The position numbers and the translations under genes are program-made. Below, piece by piece: positions 1-7,782 of a stretch of DNA of 14,318 bases. Every line of letters starts with the position of its first letter. The stretch's first letter is position 1. The notes under the pieces were generated by a model. The model saw only the letters and a list, made by a program, of their open reading frames with translations, was not told the origin of the DNA and did not search any database. This DNA is from CAJXJP01 sp034111025 (GTDB lineage: Bacteria; Patescibacteriota; Gracilibacteria; BD1-5; UBA6164), in assembly GCA_034111025.1 (NCBI GenBank), contig JAWUYB010000009.1:1-14318 (forward strand), in the 5' to 3' direction.

Positions 1-17
1 ATTATCTGAAACAAAAA

Positions 18-77
18 CACAAACACAAACACAAACACAAACACAAACACAAACACAAACACAAACACAAACACAAA
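18..77. repeat. Perfect hexamer tandem array (CACAAA)x10
   Basis: Ten exact copies of CACAAA, preceded by one degenerate copy (CAAAAA). With UGA read as sense, all three plus-strand frames are open through the array. They encode (HK)n, continuous with the gene starting at 99; (TN)n, ending at a TAA at 109-111; and (TQ)n, ending at a TAA at 170-172. The array may therefore be the 3' end of a gene that begins before the window, most simply the (TN)n frame, which overlaps the next gene by only 13 bases. It could also be a non-coding leader. The sequence alone does not decide. Confidence 0.9.
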
Positions 78-98
78 ATCGAAAAAAGGAAGTATATT

Positions 99-344
99 AT
101 GACATCAGTAATAAATTTTTATGGGATGAATATTATTCAAGTAGCTGAAAAAATAAATGGACCAAAATTTAATCCAAATAAAAGAGTACAAGAAAATCGT
201 TATTGGTCTGTTTTCCGTGAATGGAAAAAATTATTTAAGAGTCTTAATTCAAAAGTTTTAGGTTTATCTAAAACTCAAAGAAATAATGTATACACATCAT
301 TTTATACAGCTTATTATAGACAGTATTTTTACGCAAAAAGCTAA
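99..344 (+). CDS. Small orphan protein, 81 aa
   Basis: I do not recognise this protein. It is basic and rich in aromatic residues, with a Trp/Phe/Tyr/Lys-rich middle (around residues 32-42) and a Tyr-rich C-terminus (around 67-80). It has no signal peptide or obvious membrane segment. The ATG is preceded by GGAAG at a 6-base spacing, one of the few Shine-Dalgarno-like sites in the window, which favours this start. The same frame is nevertheless open upstream through the CACAAA array, which would add a Lys/His-repeat N-terminus. All three glycines use GGN and none uses UGA. A strong terminator follows 16 bases after the stop. It is probably a real small gene of unknown role. Confidence 0.5.
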   Translation: MTSVINFYGMNIIQVAEKINGPKFNPNKRVQENRYWSVFREWKKLFKSLNSKVLGLSKTQRNNVYTSFYTAYYRQYFYAKS

Positions 345-360
345 ATAATAATGTAAAAAA

Positions 361-390
361 AAACCAGCTAAAAAAGCTGGTTTTTGTTTT
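361..390 (+). terminator. Rho-independent terminator after the 81-aa gene
   Basis: A perfect 9-bp stem AAACCAGCT / AGCTGGTTT (361-369 and 375-383) with a 5-base A loop is followed by a T-rich tract to 390. Confidence 0.88.
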
Positions 391-400
391 GCATATTTTT

Positions 401-469
401 TTGACACGAAGGAAATATTGGATTTGAAAAAAAAGAATTTTTGACTATAGTTTATGAAATTTTTAACCT
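401..469 (+). promoter_or_regulatory. Possible promoter region of the M23 gene
   Basis: The 90 bases between the terminator and the M23 gene hold two -35-like hexamers, TTGACA at 401-406 and TTGACT at 441-446. Neither has a good -10 box at normal spacing; the second has only TAACCT at 464-469. This is a weak call. Confidence 0.2.
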
Positions 470-480
470 AAAAAGCTCAA

Positions 481-1638
481 ATGCATAAAAAACCTCTAAT
501 ATCTGCAATTATAACTGTACTATTTATGAGTATTCTATTTGGATACTCTCTTGTTTTCGGTGAAGCTGGAAACTATAATGGTCAAGTACGCTTAGATTAT
601 TCTAGTTGAAAAAATATCTATACATCACACTTAGAATTAAATAAAGTAAATCTCTTGTTTAAATCAGGGGTAGATTTATCTGATTTAGAGATTAGCTCAT
701 CATGTGAAACATATTCAAAAATGATGTATAAAAAGAAAAATTTATACTATTTTGAATTAAAATATTTCACAGACTGTAAAGACTCATCAATTTCTATTAA
801 AAATACTAATTGACAAGAATTATATTTATGAGAACTAGAAATAGTTTCAGAATATGATTTGTATTATAAATTCGTTGATCAGTCTAATGAAAGTATACTA
901 AAAATTCAATCATTTTTATCAAAAAAAATTATTAAATTATCTAAAGTAAAATTATCATCAAATATACTTATAAGAGCAAAACAAAAAAGAGCACTAAAAG
1001 AAACTCAATTCATACAAAGTTTTTTACAAAATTTATTAAAACAAAGAACAGAAAAATACTTAGTACCTGTTGCAGGATATAATATTTCAACAAAACATTC
1101 AAGAATACCTAACGCAGGGAGACCTTATAGAGAGAGTTACACTGATGGGATTCATCATGGTTGGGATGTTGGATCAAAATTAGGTGAAAGTGTGAGAGCA
1201 TTAGATAACGGTATGATTATTAGAGTTATTTCAGATTTTGAATACTCTGACTTAAATTATATTGATCACTGAGAAAATTTAACACATGATGATGAGGTTG
1301 AGAATTTAGATATATTAAGATGAAATCAAGTTTGGTTAAAAACATCAAAGTGAGACGTAGTATTTTATAGTCATCTACAAGATGTTTCTACTCATCTAAA
1401 AGAATGAGTTATGGTTAGGAAATGAGAAACACTTTGAACAATAGGGATATCATGAGTGCCAGATAAAAATTATAAAGATTATCATCTACATTTTACTATT
1501 CATAAAAATCCATATAATAAAAAAAGAAGTCAAACATACAGTTATGAAGATTATATGAATTGGGATTGGTATTTTAAATGACAATCGTTAAATGAAGTAT
1601 TAAAATATCAGTCAGAAATATTTAAGTCAGAATACTAA
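481..1638 (+). CDS. Secreted or membrane-anchored M23 (LytM-type) metallopeptidase
   Basis: A 385-aa protein read with 11 UGA codons as glycine. Residues about 8-27 are a hydrophobic signal or anchor segment, followed by a poorly conserved linker rich in Lys and Leu. The C-terminal domain (about 205-370) is a peptidase family M23 fold. H225 and D229 (HHGWD) match the first zinc motif, H298 (YSHL) the catalytic histidine, and H335-L-H337 the HxH motif. M23 enzymes are zinc endopeptidases that cut peptide cross-links in peptidoglycan. The glycines of the conserved VRKGETLGTIG-type stretch are partly UGA, which supports the recoding. The protein should act outside the membrane, on the cell's own wall during growth or division, or on a host wall; the sequence does not say which. 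smpB follows after 25 bases. The ATG has no Shine-Dalgarno sequence but directly precedes the signal segment. Confidence 0.88.
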
Positions 1639-1663
1639 TACATCAAAATATAATAAATTAGTT

Positions 1664-2128
1664 ATGAAAAAAAAATCAGATCCATTAATAACCAAAAATA
1701 AAAAAGCCTTTTTCGATTATGAAATGATTGATTCATGGGAAGGAGGTATTATTTTGAAATGACACGAAACAAAAAGTATAAGACACTGACACGTTAATTT
1801 AAAATGATCTTTTTTGAGTATTATGTCATGAGAAATATATCTAAAATATTTACATATTACACCATGGAAAGCGCTTTCAAATAGATGATCTTTAGATACA
1901 GATGCACCAAGAAAAGTGTTATTACATAAAAAAACTATACAATACCTTACTCAAAAATCAAAAGAAGGTGGATATACTATAATTCCAACTGAATTATATT
2001 TCAAATGAAGTCTTATAAAAGTAAGGGTTGCTTTAGCTAAATGAAAAAAAGCACATCAAAAGAAACAAGTTCTCAAAGAAAGAGCAATGGATAAATCAGC
2101 AAAACTTGCACTAAAGAAGTATATATAA
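1664..2128 (+). CDS. smpB: SsrA-binding protein SmpB
   Basis: A 154-aa protein, close to the usual 150-160 residues. SmpB binds tmRNA and delivers it to ribosomes stalled on broken messages (trans-translation). Family landmarks appear in order: NKKAFFDYE near residues 12-20, the glycine-rich EGGIILKGHETKSIR strand (about 26-40), VNLKGSF, the HITPW segment, the RKVLLHKK helix, GGYTIIPTELYFK, and VRVALAKGKK followed by a basic C-terminal tail. Seven of its 11 glycines are UGA, including the one in the GKK motif. The ATG at 1664 gives a normal N-terminus but has no Shine-Dalgarno sequence. It lies 25 bases after the M23 gene and is probably co-transcribed with it. Its TAA falls inside the following terminator hairpin. 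No tmRNA gene was found in the window. Confidence 0.95.
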
Positions 2129-2141
2129 TACTTCTTTTTTT
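2114..2141 (+). terminator. Terminator overlapping the end of smpB
   Basis: The stem AAGAAGTAT / ATACTTCTT (2114-2122 and 2128-2136) is perfect over 9 bp with a 5-base loop and is followed by a T-run. It uses the last codons of smpB, so the stop codon lies at the loop boundary. Confidence 0.85.
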
Positions 2142-2222
2142 GTATAAATATTTTTTATATGTTAATACTTTATACATATTACAATAATATAAACATATTT
2201 GCTGAAACATTTAGATCATTAT

Positions 2223-2489
2223 ATGATTTTTATGAGACAAATCCATAAAATTTTTCATATATTGAGGGCGGGTATTATTGATAATATATTAACGGAGGAA
2301 GAGTTAGAAAAAGTTACAGTAAAATTATTAAAAATATATGAAAAAGAAAATAGAGAAGATCTTAATTTCAGAAATGAAACGCAATTATTAATGATCTTCT
2401 CTATTTTATATATTATTAATATGTCAATAGATTTATTTTGTCAGAAGTCTTTTATATATGATATTATAAATGTAATTACTTTTTTATAG
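2223..2489 (+). CDS. Doubtful small ORF, 88 aa
   Basis: This is the longest open frame in the 369-base stretch between smpB and the acidic repeat protein. From the ATG at 2223 it would encode 88 aa; a TTG at 2199 gives 96 aa. The middle (a Glu/Lys-rich LTEEELEKVTVKL segment followed by a hydrophobic stretch) looks protein-like. There is no UGA codon, no recognisable domain, no Shine-Dalgarno sequence and no clear promoter, and a 15-bp inverted repeat lies inside the frame. A 29-codon ORF (2159-2248) overlaps its start in another frame. It may be a small membrane-associated protein, a decayed gene, or a non-coding structured region. Confidence 0.28.
   Translation: MIFMRQIHKIFHILRAGIIDNILTEEELEKVTVKLLKIYEKENREDLNFRNETQLLMIFSILYIINMSIDLFCQKSFIYDIINVITFL
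2347..2407. repeat. 15-bp perfect inverted repeat
   Basis: The arms AAAATAGAGAAGATC (2347-2361) and its exact reverse complement (2393-2407) are separated by 31 bases. Transcribed, they would form a long hairpin. There is no clean T-run directly after it, so it is not a standard terminator. It lies within the doubtful 88-aa ORF. Confidence 0.8.
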
Positions 2490-2497
2490 AATATATT

Positions 2498-4903
2498 ATG
2501 TTTAAATATTATAAACAACTATTTACTTGTTTCCTTTGTCAAGAATTTACACTGATCCTAGAATGAGGTGGTTGAGGAAATCAAGATAAGGCCAAAGAAG
2601 ATGTTTCTGATGATAATGATGGAATAACTACTGATGAGTTAATACAAAAATTATTTGAAGATGGAGAAGTGTCTATAGAAGATATTGCTGCAATTAAAGA
2701 ATCAAGAGAATCAGAAAAGGAAGTTTTATCTCAGAATTCAATAGATGCAATAAAAAAATATGAAATAGATGCTACGTTAAAACTGTTAGATACAGGTATC
2801 TTAATTCCTGAACATGTGAAATTAGATAATAATAAACTAATAAATTTTTTAAATAACATAACAGGAAACTGTCCTGAAGATTCTGAAGTATGATGTGATA
2901 ATGATCAAATAACAAAAGATGTTAAACCAGGTCTAGTAAGCTATATCGCATTAAGTAATCAAAATTCATTAATAGTTGTTAATGAAAAACTTACAGATTC
3001 AGGAACAGTAAAGGATGCTTTTATTGATGTTGATACATTAGTTAAAGCAGAAATAGAAGAAGAAAAACAAGAACCAGATACTGATACTGAAAAATCAGTA
3101 GGTAGAAATTTTGAAACTGAAGAAATCAAAGATTCTCCATTAGTACAAGCCAAAGCTATAGTAAATCAATTAACTCTATGAGAAGGTCATAAGGTAGATA
3201 TGCCAAATTGAGTATTTACTATATATAATGAACATGGTTCAAAGCTATGTTGGTTTGATATAAATTCTCATTTAGAAAATCCACTATTATCAACTGATGG
3301 GCAATATGATCCTGTAAAAGTTCAATCATGGTATGAATGAAAAATAGGTAAATTTGAAAAAAACATAGAAAAACAAACAGAAAAACAATCAGAAAAACAA
3401 GCAGAAAAACAATCAGAAAAACAAGCAGAAAAACAAGCAGAAAAACAAACAGAAAAACAAACAGAAAAACAAACAGAAAAACAAACAGAAAAACAATCAG
3501 AAAAAGTTGATATTAAATCCATAGATGACTTAAAAGCTGCACTTGCTGATAAAAAAATTGTAAAAGAAAGTGGAGATTACTATTTTGTACCAAAAAGTTT
3601 TGATACAAAAACTGAAACTGATAGAGCTGCTATTAAAAATGATGCTGAATGAGTATCATCTTTAGAAGAAGTGCTAAAAATAATTAATGATTTACCAGAT
3701 GTTGATTTAGCATTTGATAAATCTATGAATGAAGAACAAAAGTTAAAATTAATAACTGATATTATAGGTTATAAATTTGCAGAAGGTGATGCAGAGTTAC
3801 ATACTGATAAATTTTCAACAGTTGATTTAGATTCTGATTTAATCGATACTATTTATACTAAAGAAAAATTTGAAAAAGCAGTAACTCAAGAGCTAAATGA
3901 TTTAATACAAGATGCTACTGTTACATTTGAATCATGAGAACAAGATTTAGTAGATTTATTAGGAACAACAACTATTGATTTTAAAGAATGAGAATTATCA
4001 TTTCAAAATACAATTGACCCCCTAGCAAAAGCTAAATTAACTGAAATAGTATCTAAAACATTCAAAAAATATGGTGATTTAAAAGATGTGAAATTATCTT
4101 TTGATAGTAAAAATGAACAAGTTGTTAATCTATATTCAGAAGAAAATCAAAATATTTTTGACTCATTAAATACTGAATCTACAATTACTCTAACAAATGG
4201 ACTATTTCAATGAATTCCAGAACCAATAAATGATAAAGTATTATATACTATAACAAATGGAGAAGGATCTGTTATTCTGAGTTGAAAAAAATTAAATGAA
4301 GTATTAGCTGCAAATGATAAAAAGGTAAATAAAGCTACAAGTGAAAAATGAGATTTAAAATCGAGAGAATCAATTAAAATTAATGATACTCAATTAGCAT
4401 TAGAAGAATTAGGGTTTACAGAATTTAAAGATATTGATTTCGAAGGTAAAACTGATGAGGGTAAATATGAATTCTCTTATGAAGGAGAAACGGTACTAAT
4501 TTCAGCTGATTGAAAAACTATTACTGATGAGAAATGAAATATGTTAAAAGAAAATATTTTAAAACTAACGGAGTCAGATATAAAAGAATCTGTAAAAGTA
4601 TTACAAGCACAAGCGGCTTTAAGTGAAATAGTTAAAGACAAAGAAAAAGATGATAAAAAAGAAGCAAAAGAAGTAGCAAAAGAAAAACAAAAGACATTAA
4701 AACAACAAGAAAAAGATATTAAAAAACAACTTTCAAGTGCTGAATTTTCTGTAATGGATTTATTCTGAAAAGAAGCGAAAGATATGAGAGATGAAAATGG
4801 TAATGTAAATAAGGACGACATAGATAAAGTATTATGGTTAGATGAATTTTCAAAATCTGATTTATCTGATGAACTAGACCTAAATGATATTAAAATAGAT
4901 TAA
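2498..4903 (+). CDS. Large acidic Lys/Glu-rich orphan protein with EKQ repeat, 801 aa up to a probably premature TAA
   Basis: I do not recognise a family. With about 15 UGA codons as glycine, one frame runs from the ATG at 2498 to a TAA at 4901-4903. The N-terminus has a short hydrophobic patch with two Cys (residues 7-21) and then five consecutive glycines; it is not a convincing signal peptide. The body is acidic, rich in Asp, Glu, Lys, Ile and Ser, with few Cys or Trp. Residues 291-334 are 11 copies of EKQ(T/S/A). Residues about 682-755 are Lys/Glu/Gln-rich and look like a coiled coil. Several segments between about 340 and 660 share a similar short beta-rich character and may be diverged internal repeats. 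The same frame stays open after the TAA for 61 more codons to 5089, directly before the terminator, so this is likely the N-terminal 93% of an 863-codon gene. It could be a surface or scaffold protein; that is inference only. Confidence 0.75.
3368..3499 (+). repeat. In-frame 12-bp tandem repeat, 11 copies of GAAAAACAAxCA
   Basis: Eleven contiguous 12-base units encode EKQT, EKQS or EKQA (residues 291-334 of the large protein). The only variable base within units is the first position of the fourth codon (A, T or G). Units with the same variant are clustered: the seventh to tenth are all EKQT. This suggests recent unit duplication. Copy changes preserve frame. Confidence 0.95.
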
Positions 4904-5089
4904 AATTCTGATTGAGGTACTGCTAGATTCGATTTTGATGACAGTAATTGAAATCAAGATTTTAATGAAAAACATACAGTAGATATATCTAAAATGACTA
5001 TAGATGGTAAATTAGATATGGATATGTTCAAAGTAGCATTAAAAGATTCAGCTGCTGCTGCAGTTAAAAGAATGAAAGATGCTAAATAA
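4904..5089 (+). pseudogene. In-frame 3' continuation of the large acidic gene beyond the internal TAA
   Basis: After the TAA at 4901-4903 the same frame continues for 61 codons to a second TAA at 5087-5089, with UGA glycines at the expected density. The composition (Asp/Asn/Gly-rich, ending in an Ala/Lys segment) matches the upstream protein. No credible separate start exists; the first in-frame ATG, at 4994, leaves only 31 residues. The terminator begins at 5088, which marks 5089 as the natural gene end. Possible explanations are a nonsense mutation, a base error in the assembly, or readthrough. Confidence 0.65.
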
Positions 5090-5140
5090 AGACAACTAAA
5101 AAAAACGACTAAGTCGTGTTTTTTAGTTGTCTTTTTTTTT
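5088..5140. terminator. Shared bidirectional terminator between the acidic gene and thiI
   Basis: Outer arms AAAGACAACT (5088-5097) and AGTTGTCTTT (5125-5134) enclose pairing A- and T-runs and an inner ACGAC / GTCGT stem (5105-5109 and 5113-5117). A T-run follows on the plus strand. On the minus strand the hairpin covers the stop codon of thiI (5123-5125) and is followed by weaker T-richness. Confidence 0.8.
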
Positions 5141-6631
5141 ACCACAAACAGCTTCTAAAGGTTTATAAACTGCTACGTTTTTAAATCCTTTTTCAATAAG
5201 ATATAATCAATATAATTTTGACATTACACCTTTATCACAATAAAGAATATAGTTTTTTGACTGATCGAGATTTTTAAATTTATTATTCACATCATAAAAA
5301 GGTATTTGTATGACTTCTCTCCCTTTTATTTCAAGTGGTGATTTTTTTACTGTATATGGTTCTCTTACGTCAATTATAACATCATCGTCAATAGGGAAGT
5401 TTTTGTATTCTATATCATCAGATTCTCATTGAACTTGATCTATTATATCTCATACTTTTTCTACTTTTTTATTTTTAATTGCTTGAGTTAATAATTCTGA
5501 ATCAAACATTGCTTCTTCTTTGAGTACTTTGTCTAAACAAGCTCATGTAGAAGGTCTATCAGATATTACACCACAATATTCAGGCATATTACAAGCAAAA
5601 TCATAGGTTCCTATCATTTTAGTGATATCAATTATTTCTTGTTTATTAAACCCTATAAGAGGTCTTAATATAAGTGTTTGAGAGGCTTTATCTATTACAA
5701 ACATATTTTTAAGAGTTTGGCTTGAAACTTGACCAAGACTATCACCTTTTACTATTGCATAATATTTATGAGCTTGAGCAAGTTGATCAGCGACTTTTAA
5801 CATACATCTTTTTAATATGATTGCTCTATATTTATGACCTATATTGGTTACTAACTCTTTTACTACTGCTTCAAATGGTATAGTCATTATACGAGCATTA
5901 TAACCAGAAGAAAATTGATTATTAAGATAATAAGCAACTTGTTTTACTCATAACTCATGAGCAGAACCTCATAGATTAAAGAACAAGAAATCAACCTTAC
6001 AACCTCTTTTCATCATTGAATATGTTGAAACACCTGAATCAAAACCACCTGATATTAAACTAATAACTCTATCTTGCATTCCTACTGGATATCAACCAAT
6101 ACCTTGTTGAGTTGATTTCACTACATATAGGTTTGAACCTCTCACTTCTAAAGCTACAGTTACTTCTGGTTTTCTCATTTGAACTCTCCCCTTGATTCAT
6201 ATTTCATTGAGTTTCTTGAGTAATCATTCTCAAATATATCTTTCTAACTCAGTTGATGTAAAATCATGTTTTCAATATCTCTTTACTCTTACACAAAACG
6301 TTTTATCTTTTATTTGATCTATATAGGTTTCAGACACTTTTTTTACAATTGTAGCAAAATTATTTGTTTCAAAAAAATCAACTTCTATAAATATTTCAAT
6401 ACCGGGAATACGAGATAATGCTCTTTTAATATCTGTTATTTCAAAATCTCTTTCTAATGAAAAATCAATAATATTTACTTCGATATTATCATAATATAAG
6501 TGAACCATTAGGTTTTTAGATATCTTATTAATACGAAGATGAATATTTTTTTGAAGCATAGCTAATGTTTTTTTTCTGACAGGTTTTGATTTAATCATTA
6601 TTTCAGAAAAGGGTTTTATAATGAATTTCAT
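5123..6631 (-). CDS. thiI: tRNA 4-thiouridine sulfurtransferase ThiI with C-terminal rhodanese domain
   Basis: A 502-aa protein. ThiI adenylates U8 of tRNA and transfers sulfur to make 4-thiouridine; in some bacteria the rhodanese domain also supplies sulfur for the thiazole of thiamine. Domains in order: an N-terminal ferredoxin-like region and THUMP domain (about 1-170), a PP-loop ATPase with SGGFDSG at 194-200, FFNLGGSAHE just after it, LGQVSSQT, MPEYCGVIS with C353, then the rhodanese domain (about 415-500) with the active loop cysteine C465 (YCDKG). The two cysteines are 112 residues apart, the same spacing I recall for C344 and C456 of E. coli ThiI. The full-length match is to that long type. 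UGA encodes conserved glycines, including one in FFNLGG. The ATG at 6631 lies 18 bases from a TATAAT. No cysteine desulfurase gene is visible in the window. Confidence 0.95.
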
Positions 6632-6648
6632 AGAGATTAATTAGTTGT

Positions 6649-6654
6649 ATTATA
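6649..6654 (-). promoter_or_regulatory. Likely -10 box of thiI
   Basis: An exact TATAAT on the minus strand, 18 bases upstream of the thiI ATG. It lies downstream of the methyltransferase terminator, so thiI needs its own promoter. No convincing -35 box is present at 16-18 bases. Confidence 0.4.
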
Positions 6655-6695
6655 AGGTACTATTGTATTGAAATATGAAATAATTCAAGTAAATA

Positions 6696-6720
6696 AAAAG
6701 AGTAGTCAAACTACTCTTTT
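6696..6720 (-). terminator. Terminator of the O-methyltransferase gene
   Basis: A perfect 10-bp stem AAAAGAGTAG / CTACTCTTTT (6696-6705 and 6711-6720) with a 5-base loop. On the minus strand it is followed by T-rich sequence. The TAG stop of the methyltransferase gene is inside the stem. Confidence 0.85.
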
Positions 6721-7265
6721 ATTATCATCATTACTCCATCATCTTCATCGATAGGGAGAGTATTATATTTTATATTATTTTCTTCTAAATATTCCCATAA
6801 TCATACCATTTTTACTTTAAATTTTATAACATCATCTATAATTATAATTCATCATTTTTTTGTTTTTGGCCAACAAAGTTCTAGGAAATCTTTACTTCTT
6901 CTCATCATACCATCTATAAATACAAAATCATATTCATTATCTGGAAGTTTTGGTATTTCATCAAGAGCATTTCCAAGGATAGCTGTAATCATATGATCAA
7001 GTTGAGTCTCTTTAAAATTTACTAGAGCTTCATTATGAGATTTTTCTGAAAAATCTATAGTTGTTATATGACCTGATACTGTATCTAAATAATCTCAAAA
7101 ATTGATTGCAGAAAATCAATTTGCAGTACCTATTTCTAATATTTTTTTAGATTTAGAAATTTTCAGCAAATCTACTATAAATTGAGCATTTACATCACTA
7201 ATATTAGGAACAGTATTTTCTATTCAAAATATTCTTAATTTTTTGATAAATTCACTTCTTTCCAT
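6711..7265 (-). CDS. SAM-dependent O-methyltransferase (class I, COMT-like/TrmR-like family)
   Basis: A 184-aa protein, somewhat shorter than the roughly 200-220 aa typical of the family. The SAM-binding loop is LEIGTANG at 43-50, with the second glycine encoded by UGA, followed by GHITTID with the acidic D71. DFVFIDG (113-119) and KKGGIIIIDDV (136-146, two UGA glycines) match the later strands; D118 and D144-D145 are where the catalytic metal ligands sit in cation-dependent members. Substrates of this family range from catechols to tRNA 5-hydroxyuridine (TrmR) and cannot be named from sequence alone. The position next to thiI makes a tRNA substrate conceivable; that is inference. The ATG at 7265 gives a natural start. 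It is divergent from the pilin pair and shares the promoter region with it. Confidence 0.85.
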
Positions 7266-7291
7266 ATGTTTTTATTTAAATTTATTTATAT

Positions 7292-7320
7292 ATATCTTAT
7301 GAAAAATACTTATTTTGCAA
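7292..7320 (-). promoter_or_regulatory. Possible leftward promoter of the methyltransferase
   Basis: TTGCAA (7315-7320) as -35, a 17-base spacer, and AGATAT (7292-7297) as a mediocre -10. The -35 is the left arm of the inverted repeat at 7316-7342. Confidence 0.3.
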
Positions 7321-7342
7321 TTTTTATATTAAAAAATTTGCA
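7316..7342. repeat. Imperfect inverted repeat between divergent -35 boxes
   Basis: TGCAATTTTT (7316-7325) and AAAAAATTTGCA (7331-7342) are complementary apart from one or two extra A/T bases. The arms overlap the -35 box of the rightward promoter and a TTGCAA usable as the -35 of the leftward one. It could be an operator, or just the symmetric layout of two promoters. Confidence 0.45.
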
Positions 7343-7366
7343 TTAATTCGCAGTTTTCTCTATAAT
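7338..7366 (+). promoter_or_regulatory. Sigma-70-type promoter of the pilin-like pair
   Basis: TTGCAT (7338-7343), exactly 17 bases, then a consensus TATAAT (7361-7366). The predicted start near 7373 leaves a 5' leader of about 30 bases before the ATG at 7403. This is the best-formed promoter in the window. Confidence 0.75.
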
Positions 7367-7402
7367 TAATGTGTTATTATATTTTTTTAACGAGATAACA
7401 CT

Positions 7403-7768
7403 ATGAAAAATACAGTTAAAGCAGGTATTTATGCTGCTGCTGGATCTACATTATTAGCTATTAATACTGTTTCTGCTATTAATGTAACTGGGACTCAAAC
7501 TACATCTACAGGTGATAATGGTACTGATGGTAATTTTATTACTACTCTAGATACAATGTTAGGATATGTTATTGGTTTACTATATTTCATTGCTGTAGCA
7601 TTTGCTCTGTATGGAGGTTTTCAAATTCTTACTGCTGGTTGAGATGAAGAAAAAGTTAAAGGAGGTAAAACTACTTTAATTAATGCAGTTATTGGTTTAG
7701 TTGTAATATTCTTAGCGAGTCAAATCGTTTCTTGGATTGTTAATTTAGGAGCTACTACTATTAAATAA
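7403..7768 (+). CDS. T4SS-pilin-like (TrbC/VirB2-like) small membrane protein, first copy
   Basis: A 121-aa protein read through one UGA. A signal peptide ends near A25 (TVSA). Two hydrophobic segments follow: about 52-78 (LGYVIGLLYFIAVA, then YGGF) and about 92-115. They are joined by the polar loop TAGGDEEKVKGGK (77-89). This signal peptide, two-helix and GGDEEKV-loop layout is the one seen in the CPR 'type IV secretion system pilin' family, related to TrbC/VirB2; I name the family from memory of its pattern. Such proteins lie in the cytoplasmic membrane or are extruded as a pilus. A strong promoter precedes it and a paralogue follows after 14 bases. Fifteen of its 16 glycines are GGN, unlike its paralogue, which may reflect high expression. 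No other secretion gene is in the window. Confidence 0.75.
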
Positions 7769-7782
7769 TTCACATATTAGAT

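Noticed and set aside
18..77. CRISPR array
   Set aside because: The unit is 6 bases with no spacers; it is a simple tandem repeat.
2129..2497. tmRNA or tRNA gene next to smpB
   Set aside because: No tRNA-like acceptor/T-arm pattern, CCA end or tag-peptide frame was recognised; the hairpin at 2347-2407 does not fit a tmRNA.
3322..3522. Minus-strand Cys/Phe/Ser repeat ORF
   Set aside because: It is the antisense shadow of the EKQ repeat in the large acidic gene.
4477..4821. 114-aa minus-strand ORF
   Set aside because: It is a Ser/Phe-rich shadow of the Lys/Glu-rich coiled-coil part of the acidic gene.
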